Origin: an uncultured Bacteroidales bacterium
Lineage (GTDB): Bacteria; Bacteroidota; Bacteroidia; Bacteroidales; P3
DNA length: 64,000 nucleotides
Reading direction: 5' to 3'
Assembly: GCA_947168665.1 (NCBI GenBank)
Contig: CAMVMX010000002.1
Location: forward strand, 124,001-188,000
Part shown: piece by piece, positions 28,001-35,335 of the stretch
How the letters are laid out: each line of letters begins with the position of its first letter
How positions within the stretch are numbered: the first letter of the stretch is position 1
Notes under the pieces: model-generated
Database searches by the model: none
Told to the model about the DNA's origin: nothing
What the model saw: only the letters and a program-made list of their open reading frames with translations
Translations under genes and position numbers: made by a program

Positions 28001-28477
28001 ATGACCGACGACCAGTTCATCGCCCACCTCGAGCAATACCAGCGCCTGCTCCACAGCATCAGCGTCACCTTCGCCCGTGGCGATGCCGACACCGAGCAAG
28101 ACATCTACCAAGAAATCCTCTTCAACCTCTGGCGCTATCGACACCGCTACAACGGCGACTGCTCCGTCAAGAACTGGTTCTACCGCGTCGGCCTTAACAC
28201 CGCCATCACCCTCTGGCGCAGGGACAAGAAGAGGCCCGACACCGTCCCCATCACGCCCGAACTGGCCGACATCCATCCCGACACCCCCGACGACCCCCTG
28301 CGCCGCGAGCTCTACCGCCTCATCGACCTCCTTCCCAAGGACGACCAAGCCGTCATCTACCTCTATATCGACGGAGCCTCCGAAGCCGAGATGGCCTCCG
28401 TCCTCGGCATCTCCACCTCCAACGTAGGGGTGCGTATCCACCGCATCAAACAGAAACTCAAACAGCTAAAAAACTAA
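28001..28477 (+). CDS. RNA polymerase ECF-type sigma factor
   Basis: GDADTEQDIYQEILFNLWRYRHRYNGDCSVKNWFYRVGLNTAITLWRRDKKR; LPKDDQAVIYLYIDGASEAEMASVLGISTSNVGVRIHRIKQKLKQL. Confidence 0.92.
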   Translation: MTDDQFIAHLEQYQRLLHSISVTFARGDADTEQDIYQEILFNLWRYRHRYNGDCSVKNWFYRVGLNTAITLWRRDKKRPDTVPITPELADIHPDTPDDPLRRELYRLIDLLPKDDQAVIYLYIDGASEAEMASVLGISTSNVGVRIHRIKQKLKQLKN

Positions 28478-28483
28478 AGCAAT

Positions 28484-29071
28484 ATGGAAGACCTCTTAGA
28501 CCAACTCCGCGCCGACAATCTTGCCCGCCAGTCCCAGCCGCCCAGCACCGAGGGGCAGCATCCCTTCACCGCCCCCGCCAAGTCCCAGTCAGCCTATGCC
28601 CATCTCCGTTGGCGACTCAACTGGGGGCTGCCCGGCAGCATTGCCATCCTGCTCGTCGTGGTGGTCCTGGCCCCCCTCTACGTCGACCGGCCACCCTACC
28701 TCATCTCCTATGTCGTAGTCCTGGCCATAGCCCTGATGCGGGTGATGATAGCCGTGCAGATGTATATCGCCTTCCGCCACCTCGACCCCACGCGCCCCGT
28801 GGACGAAGTCTCAGCCTATGCCGACCGCATGACCCTCCTGCAACGCTTCAATCGTCGCTACACCCTCTTCATAAAGCTTCCCGTCACCGTCTGTCTCGGT
28901 CCCCTTTTCGGGCCGCCTTTGGGCCTCGACTTCTTCAGCCTGCGATGGTTCGTCATCGTGTGGATCGTCCTCTGCGCGGTGCTTCTGCCGCTCAACGCCT
29001 GGGGCATCATCCGCTCCTTCCGCCGCCTCGACGCCGCCATTGCCTCCATCAAGCATCAGCACGAAGGCTGA
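28484..29071 (+). CDS. Integral membrane protein, possible anti-sigma partner
   Basis: Starts 7 bp after the sigma gene; cytoplasmic-like N-terminus then at least four hydrophobic segments. Confidence 0.6.
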   Translation: MEDLLDQLRADNLARQSQPPSTEGQHPFTAPAKSQSAYAHLRWRLNWGLPGSIAILLVVVVLAPLYVDRPPYLISYVVVLAIALMRVMIAVQMYIAFRHLDPTRPVDEVSAYADRMTLLQRFNRRYTLFIKLPVTVCLGPLFGPPLGLDFFSLRWFVIVWIVLCAVLLPLNAWGIIRSFRRLDAAIASIKHQHEG

Positions 29072-29111
29072 CGCCCGCTCCGCCTTCCGCCGCCGTCAAT
29101 CAAAGCTAACA

Positions 29112-29849
29112 ATGAATATGCCCTATATCGTGAAAACAGTCCGCATCCTTTTCGTCCTCATCCTGCCCGCCCTGCTGCTGTCCGGCTGCGGTGTCTACAA
29201 CCCCCGGGTGGTGCACATCCCCCTCCTCAGCCAGCGCGGCGAGGTGCAGCTGGAAGGAGCCGCCCTGCCAACCACCGGCAACCAGAAAGTGCCCGCCGAC
29301 CTCCGCGCCTCGCTGGCCTGGGCCGTCAGCGACCATCTGGCCGTGGCCGCCTCCCTCGACCCCTTCCGCAATTATACGCAGGGCATGGCCGGTTTCTACT
29401 TTCCCCAGGCCAACAACTTTGTGTGGGAGCTGTATGTCGGCGCGGGCTGGGGTTGGGGCCGCGAGTCCAACATCGGGGGCCGCGAGCCGTGGACCATCCC
29501 CGAAGGCTCTTACCGCACCGTATTCTTGCAGGCCGATGCCGGGTGGCTCAATCTGACGCGCAAGGGTCATCTCGACCTCGGCTTCAGCCTCAAGGCCGGT
29601 CCCCTCGAGGCGTGGATTCGACATGGCGAGATATATACTGAAGCCGACGGTTCTTTTGCCGTGAAGTACACCACGGTCAACTCCACCAGCATCCTGCTCG
29701 AACCCACGGCTGAGTTGCGCTTCGGCTGGGAACGGCTGAAGTTCAACGTCAAAGTAGGCTACTGCCACCTTGTGTCCTTGCACCCCGCTGGCTACCGCCT
29801 CAGCTATAGCCGCCTGGCCTTTGGTGCCGGCATTTCCTATCGGTTCTGA
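29112..29849 (+). CDS. Outer-membrane beta-barrel-like lipoprotein
   Basis: LILPALLLSGC lipobox; beta-strand pattern with C-terminal LAFGAGISYRF. Confidence 0.65.
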   Translation: MNMPYIVKTVRILFVLILPALLLSGCGVYNPRVVHIPLLSQRGEVQLEGAALPTTGNQKVPADLRASLAWAVSDHLAVAASLDPFRNYTQGMAGFYFPQANNFVWELYVGAGWGWGRESNIGGREPWTIPEGSYRTVFLQADAGWLNLTRKGHLDLGFSLKAGPLEAWIRHGEIYTEADGSFAVKYTTVNSTSILLEPTAELRFGWERLKFNVKVGYCHLVSLHPAGYRLSYSRLAFGAGISYRF

Positions 29850-29903
29850 CACAATACCCCTGCTCAGGGCCCGCTCACGGTTCGCTCTGGGTTCGCTTTT
29901 TAC

Positions 29904-29941
29904 TTTCTATTTTGTTTCGTGTTTGTTTCTGTTTATTTTCC
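29904..29941. repeat. Pyrimidine-rich 38-nt block, copy 1 (about 30/38 identical to reverse complement of 59436-59473)
   Basis: TTTCTATTTTGTTTCGTGTTTGTTTCTGTTTATTTTCC. Confidence 0.5.
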
Positions 29942-29999
29942 TGCCTGGGGTGTTTGTGTGGTGCAGGCATAGGCGATTTTCAGGCTGAATGGCGCATTT

Positions 30000-31697
30000 T
30001 TAGCGCACTTGCAGCACGTCGCCGTGGTCGTTGACTATGGCGCGGTAGAACCAGTCGGGGTAGGGGGGCTGCTGTGGCGAGCGCACCACACCGGTGGGTG
30101 TGGTTTCGATGCGGCCGTCTTTCATGTGTTTGATGTTGCCGTCGATATAGCGCATAAGGAGCAGATGGTCCAGTTCCGTCCAGGTCTGCATCATGGTGTT
30201 GGCCAGCTGGTAGCTGAGGGCGGTGAGCTGCTGGGGGGTCGCGGTGGAGTCGAGGCGGTAGACGCGGTCGACAAAAAACTCCTCAAGGTTGTGCTGGCAG
30301 GCGCGTACGTCCACAATCATGGAGTCGTAGCGCAGGTAGCAGAAGTTGCTTACGCGGTTGAAGAGCCAGAAGGCGGCCGTGGGTGAGTACTGGCTCATGG
30401 AGCCGTTGCCCTCACGGAAGCAGAGGGGGACGCTGTCGATGGCGCAGAACATAGGGCAGTAGCAGGTGCTGTAGGTGTCGTCGACGCCGAACCAGAGGAT
30501 GCCGCCCACGGGGTCGGGCAGCCAGTTGCGGCATTGGGCCACAAAGCTGAAGCCAGTCTGCTGGGTGCTGATGGCGCGCTCGTGGATGTAGCGTTTGCCG
30601 TCCACCTCGAACTCCATGGGGCGCCAGCGGTAGGGGCAGTGGAAGGGGCCTGCGCCCACGTCTTGGGTCATGTCCATGGGTGTGCCTTCGTAGTGGTCGC
30701 GCATCAGTTCCATGATGTCGCGGGTGGAGAGGGTGGTGTTCGGTTTCACCCACAGGGGGAGGCGTTCGGCGCGGGGGTTGCCCATGGCGTAGGCCTCGTA
30801 GCGCTGCATGCCGCGGGCGATGCGGTTGAAGATGGCGTAGACCCTTGCTTCGCAGGCGCGGAGGCCGGAGAAGGTGAGGGGGTTGTAGGTGTCGGCGAAG
30901 GAGAATTGGGCGTCGGTGTGTTTGGGTTGGCCGGTGTAGGCGGCATAGCCGTTTTTCTGGGCAAAGGTGATGACGTCGTGGCTGTAGACACATTCCACTT
31001 CGGGCTGGTTGATGTATTCCATGTGTTTGCTGCTGATGGCGGGGTGGGGGCCGCGTTTGCGGAAGCGCGCGGGTTCCTGGGGGAAGGTGGTGATGCGGGC
31101 TTGGTTGGCATGGGCGCTGACGTAGCCTTCGGGCACACGGCGGGCCACCCACACGGCGCCTTTTTCAGTGCCTTTGCTGGTGATTTCGAAAAGCCAGACC
31201 TCGTTGGGGTCGGCCAGCGAGAAGGTTTCGCCCCCGTCGGCATAGCCGTAGGTTTCGACGAGGTCGGCCATGACGTGGATGGCTTCGCGGCAGTTGCGGG
31301 CGCGCTGCAGGGCGAGGTAGATGAGGTTGCCGTAGTCGATGCCTTGGGGGTTGCCTTTGCTGAGGGGCTCGATGCCGCCCCAGGTGGTTTCGCCCATGGC
31401 AAACTGGTGTTCGTTGATGAAGCCCACGACGCGGTAGGTGAGGGGGGCTTGGGGGATGTCGATCTGGTGGCGGAGGGAGCCGTAGTTGTAGAGGCTGAGC
31501 ATCTGGCCGGCAGGATGGGTGCCGCCGGGGTGGAAGCGCAGCTGGCCGTAGCGGGTGTGGGAGTCGGCGGCATAGGTGATCATGGTGCTGCCGTCGGCTG
31601 TGCAGCCGCGGGTGACGAGGATATTGGTGCAGGCATGGCCTTGCCACATGGTGAGGGCAAGCAGCAGCAGGGCAAGGAGGGTTCGTTTGGTGTGCAT
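30000..31697 (-). CDS. C69 family dipeptidase, secreted (second paralog)
   Basis: GHACTNILVTRGCTADGSTMITYAADSHTRYGQL; co-linear with 327-2099 over the full length. Confidence 0.9.
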   Translation of the reverse strand: MHTKRTLLALLLLALTMWQGHACTNILVTRGCTADGSTMITYAADSHTRYGQLRFHPGGTHPAGQMLSLYNYGSLRHQIDIPQAPLTYRVVGFINEHQFAMGETTWGGIEPLSKGNPQGIDYGNLIYLALQRARNCREAIHVMADLVETYGYADGGETFSLADPNEVWLFEITSKGTEKGAVWVARRVPEGYVSAHANQARITTFPQEPARFRKRGPHPAISSKHMEYINQPEVECVYSHDVITFAQKNGYAAYTGQPKHTDAQFSFADTYNPLTFSGLRACEARVYAIFNRIARGMQRYEAYAMGNPRAERLPLWVKPNTTLSTRDIMELMRDHYEGTPMDMTQDVGAGPFHCPYRWRPMEFEVDGKRYIHERAISTQQTGFSFVAQCRNWLPDPVGGILWFGVDDTYSTCYCPMFCAIDSVPLCFREGNGSMSQYSPTAAFWLFNRVSNFCYLRYDSMIVDVRACQHNLEEFFVDRVYRLDSTATPQQLTALSYQLANTMMQTWTELDHLLLMRYIDGNIKHMKDGRIETTPTGVVRSPQQPPYPDWFYRAIVNDHGDVLQVR

Positions 31698-31850
31698 GGT
31701 GTCAAAAGATTAATAAACAATGATTTTGGTGGCGCGCAGAAGACCGCGCCACGGTGCAAAGATACGTTTTTTTTCTGAAAAAGAGTGGGCGCGGGTGTGC
31801 CATGTCGCAAAAAAGTTGTATTTTTGCACCCTCAAATAATACAGAGATTG

Positions 31851-32525
31851 ATGGAATTGAAAGAATCATTGAAACAGTTGGTCTTTGACAAGACCTCGCT
31901 CAAGCAGCAGGTGTTCCAGACCACGAAGGAGGCTTTCGAACTGTTCCGCAGCACGGCGGCGGAGCTTATCGGCCTTTTCCAGCAGCAGGCCCACAATGAG
32001 GGCAAGGATATTCATTTTGAGTTTAAGGACCACGGCGATTTTGAGTTCGAGGTGCGGTTCGGAGGCGATGTGCTGGTGTTCTATATGCACAGCAATGTGT
32101 TTGAGTTTTCGCGCGACCATCAGGTGATGAAGTCGCCCTATATCCATGAGGACCCCCGCCGCTCGTATTGCGGGGTGATAAGAATCTATAATTTCCTGTC
32201 GGACTCGTTTGTCTACCAGCGCGACCAGGATTTGGGGTATATGATTGGAAGAGTGTTTGTTAATTGCGAAAACCACTACTTTATCGAGGGTAAGCGCGAG
32301 TTGGGCATGCTGTATAATAATTTCAATACTTCGCTGATTTCCAGTGAGTCGGTGCAAAGTATCGTGGAGTCGGCCATCGAATATACCACCAATTTTGATT
32401 TATTAACACCTCCGTATGATGAAGTGAAGATGGTTTCGGTGGGTGAAATGCGGAGCGATATCGACAAAAAAACGATGGCCACGGGCAAGCGTTTAGGCTT
32501 TAGGTTCCAGGCAGATACGGATTGA
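31851..32525 (+). CDS. Conserved hypothetical protein
   Basis: Start MELKESLKQLVFDKTSLKQQ; TATTTTTG -7 element at 31819-31826; no recognised domain. Confidence 0.7.
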   Translation: MELKESLKQLVFDKTSLKQQVFQTTKEAFELFRSTAAELIGLFQQQAHNEGKDIHFEFKDHGDFEFEVRFGGDVLVFYMHSNVFEFSRDHQVMKSPYIHEDPRRSYCGVIRIYNFLSDSFVYQRDQDLGYMIGRVFVNCENHYFIEGKRELGMLYNNFNTSLISSESVQSIVESAIEYTTNFDLLTPPYDEVKMVSVGEMRSDIDKKTMATGKRLGFRFQADTD

Positions 32526-32562
32526 AACGGGATGCTATGCACAAAAAATGGTGAAAAAATAT

Positions 32563-32593
32563 TTTGCCAATCCAAAAAAAGTTAGTAATTTTG
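32563..32593 (+). promoter_or_regulatory. Bacteroidota promoter TTTG-N19-TAATTTTG for tRNA-Glu/rpsT
   Basis: TTTG 32563-32566, TAATTTTG 32586-32593. Confidence 0.8.
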
Positions 32594-32616
32594 CACCCGC
32601 TTTAAGAGAGTAAAGT

Positions 32617-32694
32617 GGTCCGTTCGTCTAGTTGGCCTAGGACGTAAGATTTTCATTCTTAAAATCGCGGGTTCGAATCCCGCACGGACTACCA
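32617..32694 (+). tRNA. tRNA-Glu (anticodon TTC)
   Basis: GGTCCGT/ACGGACT acceptor, TTTTCAT anticodon loop, GGTTCGAATCC T arm, encoded CCA. Confidence 0.95.
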
Positions 32695-32718
32695 GATAAA
32701 AATAGTATAAAGACAATT

Positions 32719-32970
32719 ATGGCACATCACAACTCTGCAAAAAAAAGAATCCGTTCCAACGAAAAAAGAAGAGTCGAGAACCGTTATTACGCCAAGACCA
32801 TGCGCAATGCCCTGCGCGACTTCCGCGCCCTTGAGGACAAGCAGGTGGCCACCGAGAGACTACCCAAGATGGTTTCTATCATCGACAAGCTCGCCAAGCG
32901 TTCTGTTATCCACAAGAACAAGGCCGCTAACCTCAAATCCAAGCTCCAGAAGAAGGTCAACGCTATGTAA
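32719..32970 (+). CDS. rpsT: 30S ribosomal protein S20
   Basis: MAHHNSAKKRIRSNEKRRVENRYYAKTMRNAL...VIHKNKAANLKSKLQKKVNAM. Confidence 0.95.
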   Translation: MAHHNSAKKRIRSNEKRRVENRYYAKTMRNALRDFRALEDKQVATERLPKMVSIIDKLAKRSVIHKNKAANLKSKLQKKVNAM

Positions 32971-32990
32971 TAACACGTCTTCAAAGATAC

Positions 32991-33020
32991 AAAGCCGATG
33001 CATTCAGCATCGGCTTTTTT
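32991..33020 (+). terminator. Intrinsic terminator after rpsT
   Basis: AAAGCCGATGC-ATTCA-GCATCGGCTTTTTT. Confidence 0.9.
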
Positions 33021-33299
33021 GTTGTGCACCCAGATAGGGAGGGCAGGGGTGAGAGGGACGGGGCCACAGCTGTAGGCCCGGTGATGGGCGTGGAATACGG
33101 CGCATCTGCTTGGGGCAAATGGCGATAGCGTTGTGCGGGCCATAGCGGCTGCCGACAGAACCCCGAAATTTTGGAAAAAACGGGCTGTGAACCCCCGTTT
33201 TGCAGGGGTGAAATGGCTGGGTGGGGTAAAAAAGTTGTTGTTTTAATGCTTTGAAGAATAATGTGTTGTAAATTATTTTCCGGAAAAGTGATTTTTTTC

Positions 33300-33330
33300 T
33301 TTGCTGAATGAAAAAAAAGTCGTACTTTTG
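33300..33330 (+). promoter_or_regulatory. Bacteroidota promoter TTTG-N19-TACTTTTG for tRNA-Asp
   Basis: TTTG 33300-33303, TACTTTTG 33323-33330. Confidence 0.8.
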
Positions 33331-33379
33331 CACCCGCAATTGAGAAAAAAAAGAGAGGTCTTTAAATCATGGTGAAAAC

Positions 33380-33457
33380 GGTCCGGTAGTTCAGTTTGGT
33401 TAGAATACATGCCTGTCACGCATGGGGTCGCGAGTTCGAGTCTCGTCCGGACCGCCA
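33380..33457 (+). tRNA. tRNA-Asp (anticodon GTC)
   Basis: GGTCCGG/CCGGACC acceptor, CCTGTCACG anticodon loop, GAGTTCGAGTCTC T arm, encoded CCA. Confidence 0.95.
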
Positions 33458-33466
33458 AACGGAAAA

Positions 33467-33498
33467 GAAGTCCTCAGAAGTGGGGACTTCTTTTTTTG
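33467..33498 (+). terminator. Intrinsic terminator after tRNA-Asp
   Basis: GAAGTCC-TCAGAAGTG-GGGACTTCTTTTTTT. Confidence 0.85.
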
Positions 33499-33512
33499 CA
33501 ACAATACCCTGA

Positions 33513-33903
33513 GGGGCTGACCGGTTTTGACAGCAAGGAGGGGGATTTGTAAGCATGCAGGCTCACGCATCAGCAGCCTTGAAAACCGATGCAGAAAGAT
33601 AATTGGCGAAAATAACTACGCTCTTGCTGCCTAACCGAAGTACAGTAGGTACGGCTTAATCCCCGCAACAGTTGCAGGGACAAGACATCTCCCACCGACC
33701 CCGCCCGTCGGTCGGTGAACCGGAGGTGCTCGTGAGTACGGGATAGCCGGAGGTTTGCCTCGCACCGCCGGTGAAGTTTTAGGGGCTACGGTCTGCCTTG
33801 GGTGTCCGCGTCCGGAGCAGCCCCGACAATCAATCACGGACTAAGCATGTAGAAAGCACATCTGTCACTTGTTTGGACGAGGGTTCGACTCCCTCCAGCT
33901 CCA
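33513..33903 (+). ncRNA. ssrA: tmRNA; tag peptide GENNYALAA encoded at 33605-33634
   Basis: GGGGCTGACCGGTTTTGACAGC 5' end, GGCGAAAATAACTACGCTCTTGCTGCCTAA tag ORF, GGTTCGACTCCCTCCAGCTCC 3' tRNA-like domain. Confidence 0.96.
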
Positions 33904-33906
33904 CAA

Positions 33907-33938
33907 GAAAAAAAAGACCTGTATGGGTCTTTTTTTTG
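33907..33938 (+). terminator. Intrinsic terminator after ssrA
   Basis: AAAAAAAAGACC-TGTAT-GGGTCTTTTTTTT. Confidence 0.85.
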
Positions 33939-33999
33939 TTGTCCGAACCACGGTGGTCGGCCTTCGTGTATCGGCAAGCGTGGGGTGCCTTTGTGTTGG

Positions 34000-34302
34000 T
34001 TATTTGGAGAGCGCCAGCAGTGCCACGGCAATTTGCGCGATGATTATAAGCGGGATGCCATACCGGAATTTCTTGTGTTGTGTTTTGTGGTGCCAGGCGC
34101 GCATCCCCAGCCAGGCTCCGAGGCTGCCGCCGAGGACGGCCAACCATAGCAGCGTGGCCTCCGATATGCGCCAGCGTGAGCGCATGGCTCTCCTTTTGTC
34201 GATGCCGTAGAGGCAGAATGTCAGTACGTTGACGGCTGCCAAGTAGATCAATAGTATTTTTGTCAATGGTTTTAGCTTTTTGACTTGTCGTTCACTTTTC
34301 AA
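34000..34302 (-). CDS. DUF1294 family membrane protein
   Basis: NVLTFCLYGIDKRRAMRSRWRISEATLLWLAVLGGSLGAWLGMRAWHHKTQHKKFRYGIP; no ATG in frame nearby, TTG start assumed. Confidence 0.75.
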   Translation of the reverse strand: MKSERQVKKLKPLTKILLIYLAAVNVLTFCLYGIDKRRAMRSRWRISEATLLWLAVLGGSLGAWLGMRAWHHKTQHKKFRYGIPLIIIAQIAVALLALSK

Positions 34303-34322
34303 ACATGAGCCGGCTGGGGGAC

Positions 34323-34958
34323 TTATAGCTCTTTCACGAAACTCCAGCTGCCCATTTTTCTGCCGCGGCAGTCCAGCTCTTGGTAGTCCGTCACCTCGAA
34401 GCCGAGATGGCGGTAGAACGTCAGGTTGCTCTCGCTGTTGGTGAAGAAGCAGAGCCGCGTGCCTCCGGCAGTGCGGACGAAGGGAATGATGCCCTCCATC
34501 AGCATCTCTCGGCCAAGGCCTTTCCCTTGAAACTTCGGATCGACAGTGAGCGAGCTGAGATACCATGTAGTGCCTCCCAGCAAGGAGTGGCAATACTGGC
34601 CCGCACGGACGTCCATATCCAGCCATTCCTGGACCAAATCCTGGTGGGGGAGCCGAAGCACCTTCATCCATCCATGCAGCAAGTACTGCAGGTCGGAGGG
34701 TTTCCGCCATTCGGGCGGAAAGAGGTCTGCCACGGCGGCAAGCTCTTCGCCCGAGCGGGCGGTGAGAATACGGGCCCGGCGGCGTGTGGTGCGGTACTCG
34801 CTGTGGATTGAGGCCCGCATGAAATGCAGCCGCTCCGCCTCGTCGGGGAAATAGTTGGTGAAATACTCATACTGTGCGAAGGCCCTCACGGCCAGTTCGG
34901 CGCATGCGGCGGTTTGGGCCCGCCGCATGTGTGATATAGTCAGATGTTCGGTTCTCAT
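34323..34958 (-). CDS. GNAT family N-acetyltransferase
   Basis: LSSLTVDPKFQGKGLGREMLMEGIIPF; LCFFTNSESNLTFYRHLGFEVTDYQEL; start MRTEHLTISHMRR. Confidence 0.88.
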   Translation of the reverse strand: MRTEHLTISHMRRAQTAACAELAVRAFAQYEYFTNYFPDEAERLHFMRASIHSEYRTTRRRARILTARSGEELAAVADLFPPEWRKPSDLQYLLHGWMKVLRLPHQDLVQEWLDMDVRAGQYCHSLLGGTTWYLSSLTVDPKFQGKGLGREMLMEGIIPFVRTAGGTRLCFFTNSESNLTFYRHLGFEVTDYQELDCRGRKMGSWSFVKEL

Positions 34959-34981
34959 ATCGGGCTGCAAAGATACGACCT

Positions 34982-35060
34982 TTTTTGGAATTGGTATAAA
35001 TATAACCCTCAAAAGTTGCAATTTTTGAAATTAGTATAAAATAGCCCTCAAAAGTTGCAA
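34982..35060. repeat. Imperfect tandem duplication (40+39 bp) containing CCCTCAAAAGTTGCAATT twice
   Basis: 34982-35021 and 35022-35060. Confidence 0.8.
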
Positions 35061-35130
35061 TTCTTTTTTGGTAATTACACTTTTATTCTGTATATTTATC
35101 ATAATTGATTGTTGTATTCGAAAAAAAATG

Positions 35131-35138
35131 TATTTTTG
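35131..35138 (+). promoter_or_regulatory. -7 element TATTTTTG upstream of the giant T9SS protein gene
   Basis: TAnnTTTG with ATTG 19 bp upstream; leader of about 190 nt to the ATG at 35336. Confidence 0.55.
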
Positions 35139-35335
35139 CATTCCGTTGTATTGTTGATATGCTGAATAATTAGAAGTTTAACTTATTGAGTTATTGGCTG
35201 TAAACTGAAAATTGTGAATCCTATTATCCAATAAAATAGTATAAGTGTAATACCCTTGATTCTCCAGATCAATACAAGCAACTCTCCTCAGTATCCCCAA
35301 TGCTGTCGACAGAAGAAATAAAAACATTAAATACT

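Noticed and set aside
26785-28104. 439-aa minus-strand ORF
   Set aside because: Antisense to the guanylyltransferase, lipoprotein and sigma genes; glycine/valine-rich artefact
30534-31778. 414-aa plus-strand ORF
   Set aside because: Antisense to the second C69 peptidase; artefactual G/V/A-rich composition
31741-31800. Possible IS or phage remnant near the second C69 gene
   Set aside because: Only promoter-like elements (CAAAGATA / TATTTTTG) are present; no transposase, integrase or terminal repeats seen
33513-33903. Small ORFs called within the tmRNA and its flanks (for example 33631-33837 -, 33798-34043 +)
   Set aside because: Region is fully explained by ssrA with an intact tag and tRNA-like domain
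35300-35335. Upstream in-frame ATG giving MLSTEEIKTLNT before the giant protein
   Set aside because: The signal peptide begins at MKKSLFLAIA (35336); the 12-residue extension would precede a normal signal sequence
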